The notes under the pieces were generated by a model, which was given only the letters and a program-made list of their open reading frames with translations, was not told where the DNA came from and made no database searches. Positions 43,682 to 52,726 of a DNA stretch of 64,000 nt are shown one piece after another. This stretch comes from Antrihabitans auranticaus (GTDB lineage: Bacteria; Actinomycetota; Actinomycetes; Mycobacteriales; Mycobacteriaceae), in the NCBI RefSeq assembly GCF_016481275.1, contig NZ_JAEMNW010000001.1, positions 1,643,450 through 1,707,449 on the forward strand, written 5' to 3'. Each line of letters opens with the position of its first letter. Position 1 is the first letter of the stretch. The position numbers and the translations under genes are program-made.

Positions 43682-45832
43682 TCAGACGGCGCCCGCGGTC
43701 TGCAGCACCCACGCGTACTCGAACGCGACTTCCTTCCAGCGCGCGTAGCGCCCGCTGACGCCACCGTGCCCCGCTGTCATCTCTGTCTTGAGTAGCAGCG
43801 GCGTCGAACCGGTCTTCGTGGCGCGAAGCTTCGCGACCCACTTCGCAGGTTCGACGTAGAGAACACGAGTGTCGTTGAGACTCGTGATCGCGAGGATCGC
43901 CGGATAGTCCTTCGCCTCGACGTTCTCATAGGGCGAGTACGACTTCATATACTCGTAGACGTCCTTGTCCGCCAACGGATTACCCCACTCGTCCCACTCG
44001 ATCACCGTCAACGGCAACGAGGGGTCGAGAATCGACGTGAGTGGATCCACGAAGGGCACGTTGGCGAGCACACCGGCAAACAGCTCGGGCGCCAAGTTGG
44101 CAACCGCACCGATCAGCAGGCCACCTGCGCTGCCACCGGTTGCGACCATCTTGTCAGCTGTCGTCACGCCGCTGTCGATCAAATGCTGTGCACAGTCGAC
44201 GAAGTCGGTGAAGGTGTTCTTCTTCGTGAGCTTCTTGCCGTTCTCGTACCAGAGGCGGCCCATTTCGCCGCCGCCGCGGACATGCGCGACGCCGAGAATC
44301 ATCCCGCGGTCGAGTAATGACAAGCGCGCGACCGAGAAACCCGGATCCTGGCTCATCTCGTACGAGCCGTAGCCGCCGAGCAGCAGCGGTGCCGGCCCCG
44401 ATCCGAGCACACCCTTTCGCGCGACGAGCGAGAGCGGAATCTTCGTTCCGTCCGCAGCAGTCACCCAATCGCGCTGTTGCTCATACTCGTTCGGGTCGTA
44501 TCCGCCGAGCACCGGCTGCTGTTTGCGCAGCAGGAGCGTGCCCGTCGCGAGGTCGTAGTCGAACACCTGCGTCGGCGTGATGAACGACGTCAACCCGACG
44601 CGCAGCATCGGCTGCGACCACTCCGGGTTGCTCGACATCCCCGCCGAATAGAGTTCGAGCCCGAAATCGAGCTCGTGAAACTCGCCGTACCCATCCGCGG
44701 TCAAGGGCCAAATCGCCAGTCGCGTAAGCGCTTCCCTGCGATAGCTCAACACGAGGTGATCGGCGAACGCGTCTACCTCCTCCAAACGCACGTCATCGCG
44801 ATGCTCGATCAAGGTGGTCATGTCGGACGGATCCGAGACCGGCGCATCGGCCAGGAAGAAGTTGACTGCCTTCGAGCCGTCGACGTCGTCGTTGAGCAGA
44901 ATGAGGAACCGGTCCTCACCGCCGACGACCGCGTGTTCGACGCTGTATTCGATGCCTTCGCGCCGCGGCAGGATGATGCGGAAATCGCCTGTGGGATCAG
45001 CCGATTCGAGCATCCAGCCCTCGGTTGTGATCTTCGAGCCGACCCAGATCATCAGATACTTCTCGCTGCGGGTCGAGCCGACACCGACCCAGTAGCGCTC
45101 GTCCGGTTCGTGAAAGACCTTGACATCTTCCTCTTTCACCGTCCCGAGGCTGTGCCGCCAGACCGTGTCCGGCCGCCATGCATCGTCGACGGTCAGGTAG
45201 AAGACGTGCCGATGATCCAGCGCCCACGTCACACCCGGCGCCGTTCCCGGCACGACGTCCGGCAGCAGTTCGCCAGTCCGAAGGTCCTTGAACTGCAACG
45301 TGTATCGCTCGTCGCCGACCACGTCGACCGAGAACGCGAGCAGCGTCCCGTCATGGCTGATGGAGAATGCCCCGAGCGAGAAGAAGTCGTGCCCCTCGGC
45401 GAGTTCGTTGCTGTCGAGCAGGATCTGCTCGTTCGGCACGTCCGTATCCGCGGTGAGCGACGGCGGCGTCCAGTCGTCGGGTCCGCTGATCGGACAGCGG
45501 CAATGCACGCCGTACTGCTTACCTTCGAAGCTTCGCGAGTAGTACCAGAACGAGCCCATCCGAGTGGGCACCGACAGGTCGGTCTCCTGCGTCCGCCGCT
45601 TGATCTCCGCGAAGATCTGCTCCCGCAGCGGCGCGAGATCACTGGTCTGCTGATCGGTGTACGCGTTTTCTGCTTCCAGATACGCGACGACCTCTGCATC
45701 CTCTTTCTCGCGCAACCACTCGTACTCGTCGACGAAGGTATCGCCGTGGTGTGTGCGCTCGAAGGGCACCTTCTTGGCCACCGGCGCAGTGAGCTGTTCG
45801 CTCAACTGGTCGGATGCAGTGTCAGCAGGCAT
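43682..45832 (-). CDS. ptrB: S9 prolyl oligopeptidase family protease (oligopeptidase B type)
   Basis: Serine peptidase that cleaves short peptides after basic residues. 716 residues from ATG 45832 (MPADTASDQ). N-terminal seven-bladed propeller (about 75-420), then the alpha/beta hydrolase with YGSYEMSQDPGF, nucleophile GGSAGGLLIG (about residue 567), and the C-terminal catalytic His in EMTAGHGGVSGRYAR. Counterpart of Rv0781/Rv0782, here a single intact gene. It sits 22 bases downstream of purC and may share its transcript. Confidence 0.9.
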   Translation of the reverse strand: MPADTASDQLSEQLTAPVAKKVPFERTHHGDTFVDEYEWLREKEDAEVVAYLEAENAYTDQQTSDLAPLREQIFAEIKRRTQETDLSVPTRMGSFWYYSRSFEGKQYGVHCRCPISGPDDWTPPSLTADTDVPNEQILLDSNELAEGHDFFSLGAFSISHDGTLLAFSVDVVGDERYTLQFKDLRTGELLPDVVPGTAPGVTWALDHRHVFYLTVDDAWRPDTVWRHSLGTVKEEDVKVFHEPDERYWVGVGSTRSEKYLMIWVGSKITTEGWMLESADPTGDFRIILPRREGIEYSVEHAVVGGEDRFLILLNDDVDGSKAVNFFLADAPVSDPSDMTTLIEHRDDVRLEEVDAFADHLVLSYRREALTRLAIWPLTADGYGEFHELDFGLELYSAGMSSNPEWSQPMLRVGLTSFITPTQVFDYDLATGTLLLRKQQPVLGGYDPNEYEQQRDWVTAADGTKIPLSLVARKGVLGSGPAPLLLGGYGSYEMSQDPGFSVARLSLLDRGMILGVAHVRGGGEMGRLWYENGKKLTKKNTFTDFVDCAQHLIDSGVTTADKMVATGGSAGGLLIGAVANLAPELFAGVLANVPFVDPLTSILDPSLPLTVIEWDEWGNPLADKDVYEYMKSYSPYENVEAKDYPAILAITSLNDTRVLYVEPAKWVAKLRATKTGSTPLLLKTEMTAGHGGVSGRYARWKEVAFEYAWVLQTAGAV

Positions 45833-45854
45833 GGCGTCCACCGTAGCGGACGGG

Positions 45855-46739
45855 TCAGCGCACCCAATCGGCGAACGACAGACCGGAGATCCGCTCGTAG
45901 GCCTCGATGTAGCGCGCTCGTGTCGCCGCGACGACATCGTCCGGCAGCGGGGGTGGCGGTGTGTCGGATTCCCGGTCCCAACCCGACTCCGGGCCGGTGA
46001 GCCAATCGCGGACGAACTGCTTGTCGAAGCTCGGCTGCGACTTGCCGACCTCGTACTCGTCGGCAGGCCAGTACCGCGACGAGTCGGGCGTGAGTACCTC
46101 GTCCGCGAGGACCAGGTTGTTCTTCGTGTCGAGTCCGAACTCGAACTTCGTATCGGCCAGCAGCACGCCGCGCTGCTCCGCGTATTGGGCCGCACGGAAG
46201 TAGATATCGAGGGTGTCTTCCCGGATCTTCACGGCCAACTCGGGCCCGACCTGGTCGATCACAGCCTGGAAATCGATGTTCAGGTCGTGCTCACCGAGGT
46301 CCGCCTTGGTGGCCGGGGTGAAGATCGGGTCCGTCAACTTGCTGCCCTCGACGAGGCCGGTGGGCAGGTCGATGCCGCAGACCTTGCCGGTCTTGCGGTA
46401 GTCGGCGAGCCCGGAACCCGCCAGATAACCACGCGCGACGCATTCGATCGGGATCATCTTGAGACGGCGGACAACCATCGCGCGCCCCAGCACTTCCTCG
46501 GGAATCCGCTTGTCGTCCGGATCGCCCGCGAGGTGGTTCGTACCGCCCAGAACGTCGAAGAAGAAAAAGCTCATCGCGGTCAGCACCCGGCCCTTGTCCG
46601 GGATCGGGGTGCTCAAGATGTGGTCGTACGCGGAAATTCGGTCGGTCGCGACGAGCAGCATGTGCTCGGAGTCGATCTCGTAGAGATCGCGGATCTTCCC
46701 GCCGGCAAGGTAGGGATACGAAGACAAAGATGGGCGCAC
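45855..46739 (-). CDS. purC: SAICAR synthetase PurC
   Basis: Step 8 of purine synthesis: ATP-dependent ligation of Asp to CAIR. From the GTG at 46739 ([15 protein letters not shown]) it has 294 residues, the family length; a longer reading has no support. Motifs: [21 protein letters not shown] divided at residue 20, [20 protein letters not shown] and [16 protein letters not shown] on the minus strand (46752-46747) ends 7 bases before the GTG, suggesting a leaderless transcript. Confidence 0.95.
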   Translation of the reverse strand: MRPSLSSYPYLAGGKIRDLYEIDSEHMLLVATDRISAYDHILSTPIPDKGRVLTAMSFFFFDVLGGTNHLAGDPDDKRIPEEVLGRAMVVRRLKMIPIECVARGYLAGSGLADYRKTGKVCGIDLPTGLVEGSKLTDPIFTPATKADLGEHDLNIDFQAVIDQVGPELAVKIREDTLDIYFRAAQYAEQRGVLLADTKFEFGLDTKNNLVLADEVLTPDSSRYWPADEYEVGKSQPSFDKQFVRDWLTGPESGWDRESDTPPPPLPDDVVAATRARYIEAYERISGLSFADWVR

Positions 46740-46746
46740 CAGAGGC

Positions 46747-46752
46747 ACCCTA
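46747..46752 (-). promoter_or_regulatory. -10 element for leaderless purC
   Basis: TAGGGT on the minus strand, 7 bases upstream of the purC GTG. Confidence 0.55.
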
Positions 46753-46829
46753 GCGGTAGCGGACCGCCAACGGTGTACCAGTCCGCACATCTGTTACTGC
46801 CGGGTAGTGAGGACACCCGTGGGAGCGGG

Positions 46830-47249
46830 CTAGGACTGCCGTTCCAGAGCGCCGCGGATCGAGCCGGCGAGGTAGTCGAGATCCGGGCGCCGGGGATGAG
46901 TCGGGCGGCCACGCAACCCGAACCCGTCTCCACTTGTTCGTGGAATCACGTGCAGGTGCACGTGAAATACCTCTTGACCAGCAGCGACACCGTCAGCAAG
47001 GAAGAAGTTGACGCCGTCACACCCCACCTCGCTCGCCCGCATGGCAGCAGCAAGCCGCTGCCCGACCTGAAAGAGTTTGCCGCCGATCACCGGATCGAGT
47101 TCGGCGAGCGAACTGGCCGGTGTTTTCGGAATCACGAGCAGGTGCCCCGGTGTGAAGGGCCGGATGTCCATGAAGGCGAGGACGTCGTCGTCTTCGTAGA
47201 CCTTGCTCGCGGGTGCGCGGCCCTCGATGATCTCAGTGAATACGGTCAT
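46830..47249 (-). CDS. HIT-family hydrolase
   Basis: 139 residues. Histidine triad FHVHLHVIPRTSGDGF, with earlier family blocks VYEDDDVLAFMDIRPFTPGHLLVIPK split in the text and HLLVIPKTPASSL. Members hydrolyse nucleotide phosphoramidates. It lies 2 bases after the purB stop; co-transcription with purB is likely. The specific substrate is not determinable. Confidence 0.9.
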   Translation of the reverse strand: MTVFTEIIEGRAPASKVYEDDDVLAFMDIRPFTPGHLLVIPKTPASSLAELDPVIGGKLFQVGQRLAAAMRASEVGCDGVNFFLADGVAAGQEVFHVHLHVIPRTSGDGFGLRGRPTHPRRPDLDYLAGSIRGALERQS

Positions 47250-47251
47250 GA

Positions 47252-48673
47252 CTACAAAATGGGCGAAGGTTCGTACTTCGCCGCGTCCGGGTTGGCGTCG
47301 ACGAGTTTCTGTACGGCCGCAACGACGGCGGCGACCTGCGCGTCTGCCGCGCCGATGAATGCCGACTTGTCAGCGAGCGCACTTTCGAGTGCCGCTCTGT
47401 CGAGCGGCAGCCTGTCGTCGGCGGCCAGTCGGTCGAGGAGGTCCGGTTCGCGACCTTGCTCGCGCATTGCGAGCGCGACGGTGACGGCGTGTTCCTTGAT
47501 GACCTCGTGTGCGGTCTCGCGACCGACTCCGGCCCTGATCGCCGCCATCAGAATTCGCGTCGTCGCGAGGAACGGCAGGTACCGGTCCAGCTCACGACTG
47601 ATCACGGCGGGGTAGGCCCCCATCTCGGCCAACACGGTCAGGAAGGTTTCCATCAGGCCGTCGATCGCGAAGAAGGCATCCGGCAACGCGACGCGACGCA
47701 CGACGGAACAGAAGACATCGCCCTCGTTCCACTGCGCACCCGCGAGTTCGGCTGCCATCGAGCCGTAGCCGCGCAAGACGACCGCGAGGCCGTTGACGCG
47801 TTCACACGAGCGCGTGTTCATCTTGTGCGGCATCGCCGACGAGCCGACCTGCCCGGGCTGGAACCCTTCGGTCACCAACTCGTGGCCCGCCATCAACCGG
47901 ATCGTGTGGGCAAGCGACGACGGTCCCGCAGCGACCTGCACCAGCGCGGACACCACGTCGTGGTCCAGCGAGCGTGGGTACACCTGACCGACGCTCGTGA
48001 ACACGTTCGAGAATCCCAGGTGTTCGGCAACCGCGTGTTCGAGAGCGTCCAGTTTTGCCGCGTCGCCGTCGAGGAGGTCCAGCATGTCCTGCGACGTGCC
48101 CATCGGGCCCTTGATGCCGCGCAGCGGGTACCGGGCAAGCAATTCCTGTACCCGGGTGAGTGCGACGAGCAACTCGTCGGCGGCCGAAGCGAACCGCTTT
48201 CCGAGTGTGGTCGCCTGCGCGGCGACGTTGTGTGAGCGCCCGGCCATGACCAGTGCCTGATACTGCGCCGCGCGCTCCGCGAGCCGTGCCGCAACCGCGA
48301 CACCGTGCGCGTACACGTGCTCGAGCGACTGCCGAATCTGTAGCTGCTCAACGTTTTCCGTGAGATCGCGACTCGTCATGCCCTTGTGCACATGCTCGTG
48401 ACCGGCAAGCGCGTTGAACTCCTCGATGCGAGCTTTCACATCGTGGCGGGTGACGCGTTCCCGCGCTGCGATGGAATCTAGGTCGACGTTCTCGAGAACG
48501 CGCTCGTAGTCGGCAATCGCATCCGCAGGAACGGAGATCCCCAGTTGCGCCTGCGCTCGCAACACAGCGAGCCACAGCCGGCGTTCGAGCACGATCTTGT
48601 GCTCCGGCGACCACAGCCGCGCAAGCTCGGCGCTCGCATAGCGATTGGCCAGGACGTTCGGGATTTTGCTCAC
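47252..48673 (-). CDS. purB: Adenylosuccinate lyase PurB
   Basis: Cleaves SAICAR and adenylosuccinate, releasing fumarate (steps 9 and AMP branch). 473 residues. Signature SSAMPHKMNTRSCERV with the catalytic Ser loop, DVKARIEEFN, and AGRSHNVAAQATTLGKRFA with the general-acid/base His. Fumarase/aspartase superfamily. It leads the purB-HIT pair; typical length. Confidence 0.96.
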   Translation of the reverse strand: MSKIPNVLANRYASAELARLWSPEHKIVLERRLWLAVLRAQAQLGISVPADAIADYERVLENVDLDSIAARERVTRHDVKARIEEFNALAGHEHVHKGMTSRDLTENVEQLQIRQSLEHVYAHGVAVAARLAERAAQYQALVMAGRSHNVAAQATTLGKRFASAADELLVALTRVQELLARYPLRGIKGPMGTSQDMLDLLDGDAAKLDALEHAVAEHLGFSNVFTSVGQVYPRSLDHDVVSALVQVAAGPSSLAHTIRLMAGHELVTEGFQPGQVGSSAMPHKMNTRSCERVNGLAVVLRGYGSMAAELAGAQWNEGDVFCSVVRRVALPDAFFAIDGLMETFLTVLAEMGAYPAVISRELDRYLPFLATTRILMAAIRAGVGRETAHEVIKEHAVTVALAMREQGREPDLLDRLAADDRLPLDRAALESALADKSAFIGAADAQVAAVVAAVQKLVDANPDAAKYEPSPIL

Positions 48674-48699
48674 GTCTGTCGAGTGTAATAGGGCTGTAG

Positions 48700-49308
48700 C
48701 TAGCGGTTGACCGCCGGAGCGACGATGTCGATCACCTCGAGCAGTGCACCGCGGGCGATCTTGCGCGGGTCCGGATCGACCTCGCTCAAGGCTCCGACGA
48801 CGGCACCGTCGACGATCGCGACCAGCCGCCGCAGCTGCTCCTGCCGGACCATGCGGCCCGAACGGCGCAGCACTTCAGCGAGTAGATCGTCGAGCTGCGC
48901 CCGCAGCCGCAGCTGGACGTCGCGCAATTCCGGGTGCCGTGCCGAGGCAACGAAGCGCTCGTAGCGAACGATCAGTTGTTCGCGCGCGGGGGCGTCACCG
49001 ACCTCCCCTACGAGCAGATCGACGACGAGATCGACCGTCGATTCGGCACCGCGCCTGCGATGGCTGACATCGCCGACGCGAACGCGCATCAAGTCCAGTT
49101 CGGCACTGCCGGTGAACTCGACCGCGCGTGCGATCAGGTCGTCGAGCGATTCGAAGTAGTACGTCGTCGAGGCCAGTGGCAGGTCCGCGCGAGTCGCAAC
49201 CGATCTGTGCCGGACCGCGTCGAATCCACCCTCGAGCAATAACTCCGCGGCGGCCGCTACCAACGCCCGGCGACGTCTCTCGCCCTTGGGTGTGGTGGCT
49301 GTGGTCAC
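48700..49308 (-). CDS. TetR-family regulator
   Basis: 202 residues from the GTG at 49308 (VTTATTPKGERRRRAL); the longer in-frame reading is not supported by homology. HTH about 8-55: AAAAELLLEGGFDAVRHRSVATRADLPLASTTYYFESLDDLI. C-terminal ligand domain with VAIVDGAVVGALSEVDPDP. It ends close to purB; the genes upstream (aminotransferase) run in the same direction. No operator found. Target unknown. Confidence 0.82.
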   Translation of the reverse strand: MTTATTPKGERRRRALVAAAAELLLEGGFDAVRHRSVATRADLPLASTTYYFESLDDLIARAVEFTGSAELDLMRVRVGDVSHRRRGAESTVDLVVDLLVGEVGDAPAREQLIVRYERFVASARHPELRDVQLRLRAQLDDLLAEVLRRSGRMVRQEQLRRLVAIVDGAVVGALSEVDPDPRKIARGALLEVIDIVAPAVNR

Positions 49309-49405
49309 CTGGTAATGGTGCCAGGAGTCCGCGTTCCATCCATGCGGAATGGCGAAGGCGGCACCGATTTTGTAAAGCCCGCGTACAGAAGTCCGAGATG
49401 TGTAT

Positions 49406-50563
49406 TCACAGCGTCGCAAGCCTCGCGAGCGCCTCTTCGACGTCCGCTGTGGCGCCGGCGAAGGACAGTCGAACGGTCTGCATGCCGCGTACGGTGTCGA
49501 AGTCGATGCCGGGCGCGAGAGCTACGCCGGTCTGCGCCAGGACGTCCGAACACCACCGCGCCGAATCGTCGGTGAGGTGGCCGATGTGGGCGTAGACGTA
49601 GAACGCCCCATCCGCAGGAGCGAGATCGGTGATCCCGATCGTGGGTAGACCCTCCAGCAGTACGTCGCGATTGGTCAGGTACCGCCGAACATGGGAATCC
49701 AGTTCGGCTTTGGACACTTCCGTGAACGCCGCAATAGCCGCGTACTGCGATATCGCGGGCGGGCACACGGTCATGTTCGACGCGAGCCGCTGCAACGCGC
49801 GCTGCAGTCCGTGCGGAACCAACATCCAGCCCAGCCGCCAACCGGTCATCGAGAAGTACTTCGATACCGACCCCACGACTACTGCTTCCCGCGAGGTTTC
49901 CCATGCCGACGAGGTCGGCACGGCGCCCTCGGAATCGAAGGTGATGCCGTGGTAGATCTCGTCGGAGATGAGGAGCGTGCCGTGAGCATCGCACCACCGC
50001 GCGATCGCCGCTAACTCGAGCGGTTCGATGACCGTGCCCGTCGGATTGGCCGGACTGGCAACGACAAGACCAGCAGGCGGAGCGGGCAGTGCGTCCAGCA
50101 TCGCAACGGTCGGCTGGAACCTCGTGTCCGGTCCGCAATCGAGCTCGACGACCCGACAGCCCAGGGCCGCAAGGGTATTGCGATACGCCGGGTAACCGGG
50201 CCGAGCGACGACGACTGTGTCACCGACGTCGAAGGCCGCCAAGAAGATGAGGGTGAACGCGCCCGAAGAGCCTGTGGTCACGACCACTTCGTCCGGATCG
50301 ACGTCGATGCCGGAGGTTGCCGTGTGATGCGCGGCGATAGCTTCCCGCAGCGGCCGGATACCGAATGTCTCTGTGTAACCGAGCAATTCGGTGTCCAGGA
50401 TCGATCTTGTCGCCCGCAGCACGGGTGCGGGCGCCGACGTGGACGGTTGCCCCGCGGCAAGGGACAGAAGATCGCCGTGCGTGCGCATACGCTCCGCGGC
50501 GGCTTTCCACACGTCCATGACGTAAAAGGGCTCGACCTGGGACCGAAGCGATTCCGCGCGCAC
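49406..50563 (-). CDS. Class I/II pyridoxal-phosphate aminotransferase
   Basis: 385 residues, fold-type I. PLP-Lys in GSVSKYFSMTGWRLGWMLVP, VASPANPTGTVIEP and DEIYHGITF, with the substrate Arg near the C-terminus (TVRLSFAG). Resembles AspC/alanine-type transaminases of actinobacteria; the specific amino acid is not determinable. Divergent from the M23 gene. No ribosome site stands out before the ATG/GTG at 50563. Confidence 0.85.
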   Translation of the reverse strand: MRAESLRSQVEPFYVMDVWKAAAERMRTHGDLLSLAAGQPSTSAPAPVLRATRSILDTELLGYTETFGIRPLREAIAAHHTATSGIDVDPDEVVVTTGSSGAFTLIFLAAFDVGDTVVVARPGYPAYRNTLAALGCRVVELDCGPDTRFQPTVAMLDALPAPPAGLVVASPANPTGTVIEPLELAAIARWCDAHGTLLISDEIYHGITFDSEGAVPTSSAWETSREAVVVGSVSKYFSMTGWRLGWMLVPHGLQRALQRLASNMTVCPPAISQYAAIAAFTEVSKAELDSHVRRYLTNRDVLLEGLPTIGITDLAPADGAFYVYAHIGHLTDDSARWCSDVLAQTGVALAPGIDFDTVRGMQTVRLSFAGATADVEEALARLATL

Positions 50564-50668
50564 ACCTCGACGCTAGCGCGCGCACGTGGCAAAGCTGCAT
50601 CCGGATCACGTTCTGGTGAAGGGCGACCGAGGCGGTGTCGATGCCTGTTATCGTCGGCGGGTTGGAAC

Positions 50669-51451
50669 GTGAGTGATTACAGAACTATCGAAGGTTGTGG
50701 CTTGCAGGGTCGAACCCGCGTGCTCGTCGCGGTGCTCGCCGCCGCGGCGGTTGTCGCTGCCGCAGATACGTCACATCCCAGGACCGCGATCGCGATGGCC
50801 GATGGCATGCCGCCTGTTGCTCAGGCAGAGATTCGCCCGCTCGATCCCCCTCACGCGCTCCAAATCATGAGCCCACCTCGCCCGGACCCGTCGTTTCTGA
50901 AGCAGATCGTCAAAGGCGAGAACTACCGCGAACAGTTGGTCGTCGAGGCAGCGGCACGCGCAACCTTGGAACGCGCCCGGCGTGAGGCCGCGGCGGCCGT
51001 GGCCGGTGAGTGGCAGCCGTGGATGGCCGGATCCGGCGGCAGCGGCGCGGTCATACCCGGCATCGGCGGCTACGCCCTGCCGACCCGCGGCGCCTTCACC
51101 TCCGGCTTCGGGGCACGGTGGGGCACCTTCCACGCCGGGATCGACATCGCCAATGCGATCGGCACGCCCGTGTACTCGGTCGCCAACGGAACCGTCATCG
51201 ACGCCGGACCGGCCAGCGGTTTCGGTCTGTGGGTCCGGATCCGCCACGACGACGGCGCGACCACCGTCTACGGCCACCTGTACGACTTCTTCGTGTCGGT
51301 CGGCGAGCGTGTGCCCGCCGGAATGCAGATTGCCCGCATGGGCAACCGCGGCGACTCGACGGGTCCGCACCTGCACTTCGAGGTGATCATGGACGGTCAG
51401 CACGTCGACCCGCAGCGCTGGCTCGCGGTGCACGGCCTGCAGGTCGGTTAG
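50669..51451 (+). CDS. Secreted M23/LytM-domain peptidase
   Basis: 260 residues from GTG 50669. N-terminal signal peptide (GRTRVLVAVLAAAAVVAAA), a helical linker of about 70 residues with RATLERARREAAAAVAGEW, then the LytM domain (about 140-255): ALPTRGAFTSGFGARWGTFHAGIDIANAIGTPVYS, split by family loops, TVYGHLYDFFVSVGERV and the HxH motif GPHLHFEV. The first His of the Zn site is in FHAGIDIAN. Murein endopeptidase or an activator of one. Its stop abuts the purD stop. Confidence 0.87.
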   Translation: MSDYRTIEGCGLQGRTRVLVAVLAAAAVVAAADTSHPRTAIAMADGMPPVAQAEIRPLDPPHALQIMSPPRPDPSFLKQIVKGENYREQLVVEAAARATLERARREAAAAVAGEWQPWMAGSGGSGAVIPGIGGYALPTRGAFTSGFGARWGTFHAGIDIANAIGTPVYSVANGTVIDAGPASGFGLWVRIRHDDGATTVYGHLYDFFVSVGERVPAGMQIARMGNRGDSTGPHLHFEVIMDGQHVDPQRWLAVHGLQVG

Positions 51452-52705
51452 TCAGATCTTGATGCGGTCCTCGACAGCTGCGAGGCCGATATCCGTGCGG
51501 TAATGGCCGCCGGGCAACTTGATGGCCCCGAGTTTGTCGTAGGCATCCGTGCGCGCACCGTCGAGGTCCGCACCGACTCCGACCACGCTGAGCACCCGTC
51601 CACCTGCGGAGACCACCGCACCGTCGGCCCGCTGATCGGTACCGGCGTGGAGCACGCCGTCAAGTTCGGCACCGCTGATCACGTCACCGGTGCGCGGACG
51701 CCCCGGATAGTTCTCTGCCGCCAGCACGACCACGACCGCCGCACCCTCGTGCCATTGCGGCGGGGCCACGGAGTCGAGGGTGCCGGTGGCGGTGGCGTGC
51801 AGGAGTTCGCCGATCGGGCTGTCGAGCAGGGCGAGAACCGCTTGCGTCTCCGGATCGCCGAACCGGCAATTGAACTCGACGACGGCCGGACCTTCGGCAC
51901 CGATCGCGAGCCCGGCGTACAGCAGACCCGAGAACGGACAGCCCCGCGCAACCATTTCCGTCGCCACCGGCCGGACAACGTCGTCGACGATCGCTGTCAC
52001 GACACTCTCGGGCAGCCACGGCAGGGGCGTGTAGGCGCCCATTCCACCTGTGTTGGGTCCGGTATCACCGTCGCCGACCCGCTTGTGGTCCTGCGCAGGC
52101 AGCAGTGGCACCACCGTCTCGCCGTCTACCAGCACGAACAGCGAGACTTCGGGGCCGTCGAGGAACGATTCGAGCAGTACGGGGTGTCCGCGTTCGAGCA
52201 GTTCCGCGGCGTGATCTCGGGCAACCAGGCGGTCCGCTGTGACGACGACTCCCTTACCCGCAGCCAGACCGTCGTCCTTCACGACCCACGTCGGCCCGAA
52301 GCGATCGAGCGCCGCATCGAGGTTCGCCGGATTGTCGACGATCTCGCTGTGGGCGGTTCGGACACCCGCCGCAGACATGACGTCCTTGGCGAATGCCTTC
52401 GAACCTTCGATCCGCGCTGCCGCAGCCGAGGGGCCGAAGCAGGCGATTCCGGCGGATCGGACAGCGTCGGCGACACCCAGCACAAGCGGCACCTCGGGAC
52501 CGATGACGACGAGATCGGCCTCGACCTTTCTGGCAAGCGCAACGACCTCGTCGCCCGAGGACGCATCCACCGGATACGTCTTCGCGAGCCGTGATATCCC
52601 GGTATTGCCAGGGGCACAATAGATTCCAGTGACCGCAGAATCTCGGGACAACGCCGTGACGAGGGCATGCTCCCGAGCACCGGAGCCGATTACTAGTACG
52701 CGCAC
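51452..52705 (-). CDS. purD: Phosphoribosylamine-glycine ligase PurD
   Basis: Step 2 of purine synthesis, ATP-grasp enzyme. 417 residues from the GTG at 52705 ([16 protein letters not shown]). Motifs: [28 protein letters not shown] and [14 protein letters not shown]. Minus-strand TAGGCT (52718-52713) ends 7 bases before the GTG, so it looks leaderless. It stands alone, convergent with the M23 gene. Confidence 0.95.
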   Translation of the reverse strand: MRVLVIGSGAREHALVTALSRDSAVTGIYCAPGNTGISRLAKTYPVDASSGDEVVALARKVEADLVVIGPEVPLVLGVADAVRSAGIACFGPSAAAARIEGSKAFAKDVMSAAGVRTAHSEIVDNPANLDAALDRFGPTWVVKDDGLAAGKGVVVTADRLVARDHAAELLERGHPVLLESFLDGPEVSLFVLVDGETVVPLLPAQDHKRVGDGDTGPNTGGMGAYTPLPWLPESVVTAIVDDVVRPVATEMVARGCPFSGLLYAGLAIGAEGPAVVEFNCRFGDPETQAVLALLDSPIGELLHATATGTLDSVAPPQWHEGAAVVVVLAAENYPGRPRTGDVISGAELDGVLHAGTDQRADGAVVSAGGRVLSVVGVGADLDGARTDAYDKLGAIKLPGGHYRTDIGLAAVEDRIKI

Positions 52706-52712
52706 GCCTGCA

Positions 52713-52718
52713 AGCCTA
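52713..52718 (-). promoter_or_regulatory. -10 element for leaderless purD
   Basis: TAGGCT on the minus strand, 7 bases upstream of the purD GTG. Confidence 0.55.
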
Positions 52719-52726
52719 GAGGCCAC

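Noticed and set aside
45833..46195. N-terminal extension of the oligopeptidase reading frame
   Set aside because: The extra codons overlap purC, lack family homology and have no ribosome site.
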